Part shown: one piece after another, positions 17,451-24,245 of the stretch
Layout of the letters: every line of letters starts with the position of its first letter
Numbering within the stretch: the first letter of the stretch is position 1
Assembly: GCA_050184225.1 (NCBI GenBank)
Contig: JBFXAN010000073.1
Span: forward strand, 1-29,991
DNA from: JBFXAN01 sp050184225
GTDB taxonomy: Bacteria; Chloroflexota; Dehalococcoidia; CAUJGQ01
DNA: 29,991 nucleotides
Direction: 5' to 3'
The notes under the pieces: generated by a model
The model's database searches: none
Told to the model about the DNA's origin: nothing
The model's input: only the letters and a program-made list of their open reading frames with translations
Position numbers and translations under genes: made by a program

Positions 17451-18293
17451 ATGAGATTGACTCGCTTCAGCATCATTCTGGCAGCAGCCCTAACATTGGT
17501 AGGCGCCGCCGGGATTCATACACTCCCGCCGGCCGTCGCGCAGACGCCCGGCTGTGCTGTCAGCCCCACCGAACTCACGGTCGATCAGGAAGAGCAATCC
17601 GCGCTTGAGATGATCAACGCCCTGCGTGCCGGCAGTCGGGCGCCGGCGCTTTCCCTTTCGCCTTCGTTGGGGCAGGCGGCGGCGCTCAAGTCAGTGACCA
17701 TGGCGGCGAGCGGGAGCTTCGGCCACGACGATCCCGGACGCTCGTTTTCACAGCGGGTCCGCGACTGTGGTTATCGCGCTACCCCGGACGTTGCCGAAAA
17801 CATTGCGGTCGGCGTTGACACCGGTCAGGCCGTGGTGCACATGTGGCGTGATTCGCCCGCGCACCACCGAATCATGCTCGATCCATCGATGAAGGCGATC
17901 GGTATCTCCCGTGTGCGCGGTACGTACGGCTGGTACTGGACTGCTAATTTCGGCGGTGTGGTCGATGGCGCCTCGCCATCGAGCAGCGCCGCCAGCCAAC
18001 CGCCAGCGTCCACAAGGACAGTGGCCCCGGCTGGCGCGGCGGTGACACCGGCCGGCAATCAGACCGGATCGCTCCAGATCGGCACGATGGCGCGCGTCTC
18101 CACCGACGATGGTGACTGTCTCAATGTCCGTCGCGGACCTGGTCGAGCGGCGACGATCGTCGTTTGTCTACCCGATGGGAGTGCGGTCACGATCACCGGC
18201 GGGCCGATCAGCGCCGACGGGATCGATTGGTGGATGATCGACGGGCTCGGCTGGGCCGCCGGTGAATATCTTCGCCCGGCTGTCCGACGCTGA
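17451..18293 (+). CDS. Secreted CAP-domain protein with C-terminal SH3-like domain
   Basis: A 280-residue exported protein. Residues 1-30 are a signal peptide (basic MRLTR, hydrophobic core, cleavage probably after AVA at 30). The CAP/SCP domain runs about 48-170: ALEMINALRAGSRAPALSLS, FGHDDPGRSFSQRV with H92, AENIAVG with E116, and MWRDSPAHHRIML with H139, the residues that form the CAP cavity. A Ser/Pro/Ala-rich linker leads to a bacterial SH3-like domain (about 206-275; CLNVRRGPG and WWMIDGLGWAAGEYL), with C223 and C239 possibly disulfide-bonded. SH3b suggests binding to cell-wall or surface material. GAGGT precedes the ATG by about 6 nt. The 143-nt gap before it holds no clear feature. 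Confidence 0.88.
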   Translation: MRLTRFSIILAAALTLVGAAGIHTLPPAVAQTPGCAVSPTELTVDQEEQSALEMINALRAGSRAPALSLSPSLGQAAALKSVTMAASGSFGHDDPGRSFSQRVRDCGYRATPDVAENIAVGVDTGQAVVHMWRDSPAHHRIMLDPSMKAIGISRVRGTYGWYWTANFGGVVDGASPSSSAASQPPASTRTVAPAGAAVTPAGNQTGSLQIGTMARVSTDDGDCLNVRRGPGRAATIVVCLPDGSAVTITGGPISADGIDWWMIDGLGWAAGEYLRPAVRR

Positions 18294-18356
18294 CACGCCG
18301 ACACCCGTTCCGACCGTCTCTCCTGACCAATGTGGACAGCAACGCCATGGCGCTGA

Positions 18357-18385
18357 GTCGCCGCGGGCGACGAAAAGTCGCGGCG
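18357..18385. terminator. Overlapping hairpins between convergent genes
   Basis: GTCGCC-GCG-GGCGAC (18357-18371) is a perfect 6-bp stem. Alternatively CGCCGCG (18359-18365) pairs with CGCGGCG (18379-18385). It sits between the convergent CAP and Uma2 genes, as expected of a bidirectional terminator. Confidence 0.4.
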
Positions 18386-18394
18386 GCAATCTGA

Positions 18395-19168
18395 CTAGCC
18401 ACCGCCTCCGAAACCTTCTCGACGTTGCTGTTCGAGTTGGCGCTCAAGCTCAGCCACCCGCCGCAGCGCCTCGTCGGCGCGAAGCTGCTCTTGGTCGGCG
18501 CGAAGTCGCTCCTGGTCCGCACGACGTCGCTCCCGGCTGGCCAACTCCTCGCCAGACGGCAGGAGGACACCGTCGAGCGTCGCCCACCGCAGCCAGGGCG
18601 CTTCGATACCCTGATACTCACCGTTCCAGATCACGAGGGCGAGATCTAGTGACTTGCAGATCAAGCGGTCTTCGCGATCAGGCAGAATCGCTTCATATAC
18701 TCCATCCCGCAGGACAAAGCCGGCACGTTCACTGCTGAAGGGGTGATACCAGAAGTACTCCGGCACGCGCAGGTTGTCTTGATAGACCAGCTTCTTCTCG
18801 CCTTTGTCGATTGCCGCCGTGCTCGCCGAGAGCAGTTCGATGATCACATCCGGACCCTTGCCCTCTTGCCACACCAGCCAGCTCTTGTGTTCCTTTCGTG
18901 GAACGCCAAGGACGACGAAGAAGTCGGGTCCACGGAAATACCGCCCGCTGGCCTGCTCCAACGTGAAATAGAGAAACATGTTGCCGCCGACGAAGAAATC
19001 GTCGCGATCAGACCAGTACAGGGCGAGCGTTTCGATGAGCAGGTTCATCTGGGAGCGATGGCGGGCTGTCTCCATCGGGACTCCATCATCAGACGGGAGT
19101 TCGTCTTCCGTGGGTGGTATCACCAAGTCATGGTCGAGCTGACAGAGCTTGACGAGATCCGTGGACAC
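18395..19168 (-). CDS. Uma2 family PD-(D/E)XK protein with coiled-coil tail
   Basis: A 257-residue member of the Uma2/DUF820 family, a restriction-endonuclease-fold group usually annotated as putative endonucleases. The signature is seen as YFRGPDFFVVLGVP (D82) and GPDVIIELLSASTAAIDKGEKKLVYQ (D107, E111, K126), followed by LRVPEYFWYHP. Residues about 205-250 form a charged coiled coil with repeats of RADQE(R/Q)LR encoded by 21-nt DNA repeats, then a Gly-rich end. GTG 19168 has AAGGA 6 nt upstream; the 48-codon upstream extension has no ribosome site. It is 70 nt downstream of the HAD gene on the same strand. The cellular role of Uma2 proteins is unknown, and nuclease activity is inferred only from the fold. 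Confidence 0.82.
   Translation of the reverse strand: MSTDLVKLCQLDHDLVIPPTEDELPSDDGVPMETARHRSQMNLLIETLALYWSDRDDFFVGGNMFLYFTLEQASGRYFRGPDFFVVLGVPRKEHKSWLVWQEGKGPDVIIELLSASTAAIDKGEKKLVYQDNLRVPEYFWYHPFSSERAGFVLRDGVYEAILPDREDRLICKSLDLALVIWNGEYQGIEAPWLRWATLDGVLLPSGEELASRERRRADQERLRADQEQLRADEALRRVAELERQLEQQRREGFGGGG
18473..18535 (-). repeat. Three 21-nt tandem repeats inside the Uma2 gene
   Basis: Units at 18473-18493, 18494-18514 and 18515-18535 share the pattern GTCGGCGCGAAG-TCGCTCCTG with increasing divergence. They keep the reading frame and encode the RADQERL-type heptads of the tail, so tail length could vary between strains. Confidence 0.7.
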
Positions 19169-19238
19169 CGAGTTTCCTTTCAGGTCAGTTGTGTGTTCGC
19201 ACGCGAACCGCTCGCGGTCAAGGGCTGCCGGTAGCGTC

Positions 19239-19964
19239 TCAGAGTTCAGGGGGATTGACAACGGCGATCTCGAGGCCGAAGTCGTCGCGCAGGAGCGACG
19301 GCAGGTCGGCAACCGACGGGATCAGATGAGTATGCCGGACAGCGCCGAGCGACCGCCAGTCATGCGAGCCAGTGATCACGCCGACGACGCCGCCGGCGCC
19401 GGCGTTGGTTCCGGCCTGCAGGTCCAGCGGTGTATCACCGACGACGACAACGGACTTCGCGTCGTGGACGCCGGTCCGCTCCATGGCCAAGAAGATCATG
19501 TAGGGAGCGGGCCGGCCCTCGGGCACGTCGTCGCCGCAGATGTCGGCGTCCAGCGCACCCGCGTGCCGGCGGAGGCGGGCCAGCACCGCTTCGGCGATCG
19601 GCCGGTTGAATCCCGAGTTGGAGGCGAGTTGCAGTCCCGCGTCGCGCAGCCGTTGGAGCGTCTCTGGGAGTCCGGGTACGAAGTCCATGCCGCCATCGCG
19701 CAGACGGATGGCCAGCTCTTCATTGAAGGTTGCGAGCCCTTCCTGGGCCGCGCGCACCGCCTCCGGTCCGGCGCCCAATGCGCGCGCGGCGAACGACCGA
19801 AAGACCTGGAGCTTGTTCGCGCCACGCACCGCGTTGAGATCGTCTACCTCGGCCTCAATGCCGGCATTGAGGAGCGCCACGCGGAAGGCATCAAGAACCG
19901 CACCGCCGTCGTCGAGCAGCGTGCCAGCGATATCGAAAACGACGAGCTGCGGACGACTCACCAC
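19239..19964 (-). CDS. HAD hydrolase, phosphonatase-like
   Basis: A 241-residue haloacid-dehalogenase-fold hydrolase. Motif I is VVFDIAGTLLDD, with nucleophile D11 and Ala at the position of the usual second Asp; the DxAGT variant is typical of phosphonatase-like enzymes. Motif II is LASNSGF (about 113-119), RPAPYMIF (151-158) replaces the usual Lys loop as in that group, and motif IV is VVGDTPLDLQAG (D178, D182). The cap contains K51 in RGANKLQVF; whether it equals the Schiff-base lysine of phosphonoacetaldehyde hydrolase is unclear. Start is GTG, 10 nt after the stop of the upstream zinc-ribbon gene, so they are probably cotranscribed. No phosphonate uptake genes are nearby, so the substrate may be another small organophosphate. 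Confidence 0.85.
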   Translation of the reverse strand: MVSRPQLVVFDIAGTLLDDGGAVLDAFRVALLNAGIEAEVDDLNAVRGANKLQVFRSFAARALGAGPEAVRAAQEGLATFNEELAIRLRDGGMDFVPGLPETLQRLRDAGLQLASNSGFNRPIAEAVLARLRRHAGALDADICGDDVPEGRPAPYMIFLAMERTGVHDAKSVVVVGDTPLDLQAGTNAGAGGVVGVITGSHDWRSLGAVRHTHLIPSVADLPSLLRDDFGLEIAVVNPPEL

Positions 19965-19974
19965 TCACGTCCGG

Positions 19975-20487
19975 TTATGTGTCCAGATTCTCCCCCGCTG
20001 CCCGCCGTTCGAGCAACTGCTGCCATGCCACCGAGCGCGCGGGCACTCCCTGGCGTGTGCCGAGCAGCGCACCCAGCCATCCACCAAGCAGGTTGGCCAG
20101 GTACCACGAGCCAAAGAAGAGCACGGGTACGGCGAACCAGACCCAGGGATTGGGCAGATAGACGATCATCACGATGAAGAGGACGACTGCAATGAGAATG
20201 CCGAGATAGGCGAACAGATTCACCCAGAGCCGCATCTTCTTGCGATAGGCGTTATAGACGCGCAAGGCGTCACGAGGCACTCTCGGCACGGGCGGATACT
20301 CGACCGTCGATCGCTCACAGACGGCACACGCCATCGACTCTTCGTCAAGCCGGGCATAGCAGAAGCCGCAGAAGCGTCCCGCGTTCGGGGAATCGCCGCG
20401 AATGATCCGATCCATGCGCTCTTGCAAGGCGTCGAAAATCGCCTCATCATTGCGAGAGGGAGTGGCGGAGCGTTGGTCAATCGTCAT
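19975..20487 (-). CDS. Zinc-ribbon protein with two membrane helices
   Basis: A 170-residue protein. CGFC (C40, C43) and CAVC (C54, C57) form a four-cysteine zinc ribbon in the soluble N-terminal part. Two hydrophobic segments follow (about 88-110 and 114-143, with a conserved-looking PNPWVWF between), then a short cytoplasmic tail. ATG 20487 was chosen; GGAG lies 9 nt upstream, and 20493 and 20502 are alternative in-frame ATGs. A TATGAT overlaps this region on the minus strand but without a good -35. It is first of a probable three-gene minus-strand cluster with the HAD and Uma2 genes. Function unknown. Confidence 0.65.
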   Translation of the reverse strand: MTIDQRSATPSRNDEAIFDALQERMDRIIRGDSPNAGRFCGFCYARLDEESMACAVCERSTVEYPPVPRVPRDALRVYNAYRKKMRLWVNLFAYLGILIAVVLFIVMIVYLPNPWVWFAVPVLFFGSWYLANLLGGWLGALLGTRQGVPARSVAWQQLLERRAAGENLDT

Positions 20488-20681
20488 GGGCATCGACTCC
20501 ATCGCCATCATAGCAGAGCACACGTTGATCGCCGGACTCATGCAGGAGCAGTTCGTCGCGTGGTGGGCGTCGTTCATCATGGTTCGATGAAGCGCGTTCC
20601 ACCAGTCTTCCCCAATCCTGCAGTGAGCCACTTCCCATTTTCGCGCGCGGGCGTGGTAGGCTGAAGATATCGCAGACCCAT

Positions 20682-20785
20682 CCGGGTTTTCGGCAGGCGC
20701 TTCCTGCGCCATGCGTCGTATGCCGTTTGTGCGAAACCGGCAATCTGGACCGTTTCACGTCGTGACTGTGTCTGTCTGGTCCAGA
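20682..20785 (+). promoter_or_regulatory. Structured 5' leader of the RG-rich protein gene
   Basis: The gene-free stretch 20488-20819 contains several nested stems on the plus strand. CCGGGTTTTCG (20682-20692) pairs with CGAAACCGG (20732-20740) with two bulges. Inside are two mutually exclusive hairpins, GCAGG/CCTGC (20693-20707) and GGCGC/GCGCC (20696-20710). TCTGGACC (20744-20751) pairs exactly with GGTCCAGA (20778-20785). The ribosome site follows at 20808. I recognise no riboswitch class. Alternative hairpins suggest a switch, but this is inference. Confidence 0.4.
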
Positions 20786-20819
20786 CCAGGGGAACCGGTG
20801 CTTCACCAAGGAGAGAAGG

Positions 20820-21452
20820 GTGAGATCTGAGCGAACGGGCAATAGCCCGCGCGGTAGGCGTGGCAGACGCGCGCCGGATGGACGGCCATCGACGTCTGGT
20901 CAGGCCCAATCCGGGGCCGGTCGGAGTGGGAGTCAGCGCCGGCCGCGTGCCGCGGACAATGCGACCGGTCGCGGCACACCCAAAGGAGGACCGCCACGCG
21001 GCGGCTCGTCCCGCCCGCCTCGCGGTGGGGGACAGGGAGGTGGATTCCAGCGCCGCACGTCTTCGACGTCGGGATGGACCACCGTGCGGCCGTGGCGTCC
21101 GCCACGGGATGACGCCGACGAGCCGATTCTGGATGATGAAGACACTCAGCCCAACTGGGACACGATTCCGGCCGACCGAACGTCGCGGCATACGACCGGC
21201 ACCGGCGCCGCCCGCCCTGCCGCCGGCCGGAGCCGCTCGCGGCCACCGGCATGGCCGGGTGGTAACACGCAAGGCAGCCGACGACCCACGAATGAGGCGG
21301 CGCGCTCCAATCGCGGCGACACCTCCTCGTCGTCCTCTCGCGCGCGCCCGCCGCAGTCCAATGCACGCCAGAACCAGCGTCCACCGCGAAGCGGCCCACC
21401 TCGACAGGGCACCTGGATGCCGCCGGATTCTGCGCCACCTGATGAAGAGTGA
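20820..21452 (+). CDS. RG/PRGG-rich intrinsically disordered protein
   Basis: A 210-residue protein composed almost entirely of Arg, Gly, Pro, Ser, Thr, Gln, Asn and Asp/Glu. The N-terminal half is basic with RG, RGG and PRGG clusters (GRRGRRAP, PKGGPPRGGSSRPPRGGGQGG). A central acidic patch (about 96-118, including DDADEPILDDED) contains nearly all the hydrophobic residues, and the C-terminal half is again basic and ends in an acidic tip. The start is GTG with a perfect AAGGAG 6 nt upstream, which is the main reason to accept it over overlapping reading frames. RG-rich tails bind RNA in many proteins, so RNA binding or condensate formation is possible. No folded domain is present and a GC-driven false frame cannot be fully ruled out. 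Confidence 0.55.
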   Translation: MRSERTGNSPRGRRGRRAPDGRPSTSGQAQSGAGRSGSQRRPRAADNATGRGTPKGGPPRGGSSRPPRGGGQGGGFQRRTSSTSGWTTVRPWRPPRDDADEPILDDEDTQPNWDTIPADRTSRHTTGTGAARPAAGRSRSRPPAWPGGNTQGSRRPTNEAARSNRGDTSSSSSRARPPQSNARQNQRPPRSGPPRQGTWMPPDSAPPDEE

Positions 21453-21487
21453 CCGATGTGGTCTGGTAGGCAGTACCGGGTCGTGTT

Positions 21488-21745
21488 GTGAGTACCGTCG
21501 TCTACCTCGTCCTCGCTGGTGTGGCCGGCGGATTCATCGGCGGCGTTCGTCGAGGGCGGGTGCCGTATGCCGTGCCGGCTTGTATTCTCGCCGGGCTGAT
21601 CGTCTCGGTTGTCCTGTCATTGCCTCTGGGCGATCAGGGTCCGCATCTTGGTGAAGTCGCGATCATTCCCGCCGCGGTCGGGGCGATCGGTGGCGCGCTG
21701 CTGCTGCGGGTGATGCTCGAACGTCTTGTGCCGCGGACGTGTTAG
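21488..21745 (+). CDS. Small membrane protein with three hydrophobic segments
   Basis: An 85-residue hydrophobic protein: YLVLAGVAGGFIGGV, then AVPACILAGLIVSVVLSLPLG and EVAIIPAAVGAIGGALLLRVML. The small-residue helices and final GAIGGALLL pattern recall GlsB/YeaQ/YmgE-type small membrane proteins, but the match is weak. The GTG start has no strong ribosome site. It lies 35 nt after the RG-rich gene and 15 nt before the DUF4126 gene on the same strand, so the three may be cotranscribed. Confidence 0.55.
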   Translation: MSTVVYLVLAGVAGGFIGGVRRGRVPYAVPACILAGLIVSVVLSLPLGDQGPHLGEVAIIPAAVGAIGGALLLRVMLERLVPRTC

Positions 21746-21760
21746 CGATTCGACAGGGTC

Positions 21761-22342
21761 ATGCTTGAACTCTTACAGGCGATCGGTTTCAGTGCCCCGG
21801 CGGGATTAAACGCGTACCTGACACTGTTGCTGGTCGGTCTGGCAGGGAGGTTCGGCCTGGTCGATCTGACCGGAACATGGGGCGACCGGCTGACCAATCC
21901 GTATGTGCTCGGCGCGCTCGTGTTACTCACCGCCTGGGAGATCGCCGTTGACAAGATCCCCGGCGCCGACAATCTCAACGATATTGTGGGAACCGTCGTG
22001 CGACCGCTCTCCGGTGCGGTGTTGATGTTGGTCACGCCCAATCCTTTGGCGGAGGAGCAGCCGGTCGCCGCGATCACGCTGGGCGCCGGACTGGCCGGAC
22101 TGGTCCATGTGCTCAAATCGGTCGTTCGGCCGTTCGTCACCGTTTCGACGGCCGGATTCGGCACGCCGGTGGTCAGCGCCGCGGAAGACACCGCCGCGGT
22201 CGGGACAGTGCTGATCGCGCTGGTCGTGCCGGCGTTGATCCTCGTGCTGCTGATCGGCGTGGCCGCATTTTCCTGGTGGGTGTTCGTCCGCTGGCGCCGC
22301 CGCCGTTCGGCGCGTGGCTTCTCGGGTTCGGACTTCGATTGA
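21761..22342 (+). CDS. DUF4126 family membrane protein
   Basis: A 193-residue membrane protein. The opening LLQAIGFSAPAGLNAYLTLL is the DUF4126 hallmark, followed by AWEIAVDKIPGADNLNDIVG and VRPLSGAVL, both conserved in that family. There are about five hydrophobic segments, the last (ALILVLLIGVAAFSWWVFV) followed by a strongly basic RWRRRRSARG, so the C-terminus is probably cytoplasmic. An AGGG lies close before the ATG. It converges on the FHA gene with a 9-nt gap and no visible terminator. No function is known for the family. Confidence 0.85.
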   Translation: MLELLQAIGFSAPAGLNAYLTLLLVGLAGRFGLVDLTGTWGDRLTNPYVLGALVLLTAWEIAVDKIPGADNLNDIVGTVVRPLSGAVLMLVTPNPLAEEQPVAAITLGAGLAGLVHVLKSVVRPFVTVSTAGFGTPVVSAAEDTAAVGTVLIALVVPALILVLLIGVAAFSWWVFVRWRRRRSARGFSGSDFD

Positions 22343-22351
22343 CCGCCTCGC

Positions 22352-23332
22352 TCAGCTGACCATCTTGAGCACCAGCGTCGTCGTGCCCAACCGCACGACG
22401 TCGTTCTCGCCGATCGAACGCATCTCCTTGATCTGCTCCCCGTTGACGAACGTGCCGTTCGTGCTGTTCCGGTCGTGGACCAAGAAACTGCCATCCGGGA
22501 CACGTTCGACGCGGGCGTGAAATCCAGAGATTTGGACATCACCGAGGACGATGTGGTTGCGGGGGTCCCGACCAATATCGGTGACATCTTCCTCCAGCTG
22601 ATGGACCCGGCCCAGGGCCTCGCCCTCGCGTTCGATCAGGTAGGCGAGCACGCGCGGCTTGCGGCGGATGGCAAATGTGGCGCCGACTGACGAGCGCGGC
22701 AGGTCGTTCACGGGACCCGGAGCCGGCCGTGGCGGTGCGATTGACGCGGCAGGAGCAACCTCGGCCGGCGGCGTCAATGGCGGTGGTGGGGCTGCCGGCA
22801 CAATCGCCTCTTGCGGTTCCATTCGTTGCGGTGGGGCCAGCGCAGCCGCATCGGGCGGCGATGACGCAATGGGAGGCGGCTGTGGTGATGGGGCCGCCGG
22901 ATCTGGTGTACCGGCGGCCCGGCTGATCGATCCGATCGGTCCCGAAGCCAGACGCCCTTCTTTCCCTTCGCGCAGACAATACGGACAGCGGGTCCAGGAG
23001 GGATCGAGCGGTCCATGTACTGGACACACCCGCGCCGACGCGTCCAGCGACGGCTGACTCGACCGGGGGGCGGCCTGGGCACCCGCGATCACGACCGAGG
23101 CGCCTGGCTCGAATCCACAGACATCACAACGAGTGGCCTCGGATGCCAGGGCCGCACCACATACCGGACATGCCGGACCGGCTGGTTCGACGGGAGGCAT
23201 CGCCTGACCAATCGGCGCCGCCGCAATTGACGGTGCTTGGACGGCTTCGCCCTCCTGGGGAAGACGCTCACCGCATGTGCCACAGAATCGATCACCCGCG
23301 AGATACTCTGCGCCGCACGCGGAACACTTCAT
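22352..23332 (-). CDS. Triple zinc-ribbon protein with C-terminal FHA domain
   Basis: A 326-residue protein. Three cysteine-pair modules lie in the first 120 residues: CSAC/CGTC (3-20), CPVC/CDVC (55-72), and CPVHGPLD with CPYC (103-119), the third having His in place of one Cys. A Pro/Ala-rich disordered linker (about 140-215) leads to an FHA domain (about 228-325) with GRDPRNHIVLGD (254-265), ISGFHARVE (S269, H272) and NSTNGTFVNG (289-298), the residues that contact phosphothreonine. It therefore probably binds Thr-phosphorylated partners of a Ser/Thr kinase not present in this window. There are no membrane segments. ATG 23332 has GGAGGG about 8 nt upstream. It follows apt on the same strand. 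Confidence 0.85.
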   Translation of the reverse strand: MKCSACGAEYLAGDRFCGTCGERLPQEGEAVQAPSIAAAPIGQAMPPVEPAGPACPVCGAALASEATRCDVCGFEPGASVVIAGAQAAPRSSQPSLDASARVCPVHGPLDPSWTRCPYCLREGKEGRLASGPIGSISRAAGTPDPAAPSPQPPPIASSPPDAAALAPPQRMEPQEAIVPAAPPPPLTPPAEVAPAASIAPPRPAPGPVNDLPRSSVGATFAIRRKPRVLAYLIEREGEALGRVHQLEEDVTDIGRDPRNHIVLGDVQISGFHARVERVPDGSFLVHDRNSTNGTFVNGEQIKEMRSIGENDVVRLGTTTLVLKMVS

Positions 23333-23471
23333 CTTGGTACCCTCCCCGACGCGATCCGCGCCGGATGACGCTCCTGTCATCAGCTTATACGATAATTTGA
23401 CCGGCGTTGCGAGATGCGGTGGCAGTTACGTTCGATTCATGGAGGCAGCAACACGGCGATGATTGAGGCGC

Positions 23472-23485
23472 CGCCCTCGGGGGCG
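23472..23485 (-). terminator. Short GC hairpin after apt
   Basis: CGCCC (23472-23476) and GGGCG (23481-23485) with a 4-nt TCGG loop lie 8 nt past the apt stop on the minus strand. The stem is only 5 bp with no T-run. The remaining gap to the FHA start shows nothing else. Confidence 0.25.
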
Positions 23486-23492
23486 TACACCG

Positions 23493-24005
23493 TCAATAGG
23501 TCAGCAGCGCCGTCACCGGATAGCTCTGCAGTTTGTTACGGCCGCTCAGGAACGCCAATTCGATCAAGAAGAGAAACTCGACGACGGACCCGCCGACCAG
23601 CTCGACCAGCTTCGCCGTGGCCGCGGCTGTCCCCCCCGTTGCGAGCAGGTCATCGACAATCACGACACGCTGTCCCCGTTCGAGCGCATCCTGATGGATG
23701 TCAAGTTGAGCGGTGCCGTACTCCAGCGCGTACTCGACACTCATTCGAGCGGCCGGCAATTTCCCCGCCTTGCGCACCGGCACAAACGGAACGCCGAGGA
23801 TGTAGGCCAGCGGCGTCCCAAAGATGAAGCCGCGCGATTCGATGCCGACGACGGCATCGATCTGATCCCGCCGGCAATGCGCCGCGAAGGTATCAACAAC
23901 ATGCTTGAAGGCATCGCGGTCGCCCAGCAGCGGCGTGATGTCGCGGAAGAGGATGCCGGGAATAGGAAAGTCTGGTACATCCCGAATATAGGCGGCCAGA
24001 TCCAT
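23493..24005 (-). CDS. apt: Adenine phosphoribosyltransferase
   Basis: A 170-residue enzyme that converts adenine and PRPP to AMP in purine salvage, cytoplasmic. The N-terminus YIRDVPDFPIPGILFRDITPLL is diagnostic for Apt. AVVGIESRGFIFGTPLA and PVRKAGKLP are the conserved loops, and the PRPP-binding motif is VVIVDDLLATGGTAAA. Length is typical. ATG 24005 was chosen because AAGGAG lies 8 nt upstream and the sequence then aligns with the family start; the 30-codon extension is not supported. It diverges from the cyclase gene, whose product would use ATP, but no functional link is shown. Confidence 0.95.
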   Translation of the reverse strand: MDLAAYIRDVPDFPIPGILFRDITPLLGDRDAFKHVVDTFAAHCRRDQIDAVVGIESRGFIFGTPLAYILGVPFVPVRKAGKLPAARMSVEYALEYGTAQLDIHQDALERGQRVVIVDDLLATGGTAAATAKLVELVGGSVVEFLFLIELAFLSGRNKLQSYPVTALLTY

Positions 24006-24144
24006 GCGGTCGCTCCTTCTGTGCGCTTCGCCGATCGTCATGCTAGCAGCGTCACTCGTTGTGCGCGTCTGACACCGGCTGCAACACCGCGGCAAAGTCG
24101 GGGACTGACGGCATGGATCGATCGGTCAGTCTGTCTATCCTGAC

Positions 24145-24150
24145 TATACT
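24145..24150 (+). promoter_or_regulatory. Possible -10 box upstream of the cyclase operon
   Basis: TATACT lies about 100 nt before ATG 24246 in the 240-nt gap between divergent apt and cyclase genes. No convincing -35 is found at the right distance, so this is weak. No other feature was recognised in the gap. Confidence 0.25.
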
Positions 24151-24245
24151 GATACACACAGGCCGCGCTGCCGAAACGATATCGCGTCACTACTCACAGA
24201 GGGCACGCCGATCATCTGTCATGCTGGAAGGCGACAGGTACACGT

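Noticed and set aside
19239..20487. Reading the HAD gene as part of a phosphonate catabolism cluster
   Set aside because: The neighbours are a zinc-ribbon membrane protein and a Uma2 protein; no transporter, aminotransferase or lyase for phosphonates is present.
20860..21654. 264-codon frame overlapping the RG-rich gene and the start of the small membrane protein
   Set aside because: No ribosome site and it crosses the next gene's start; the 20820 frame has AAGGAG at ideal spacing.
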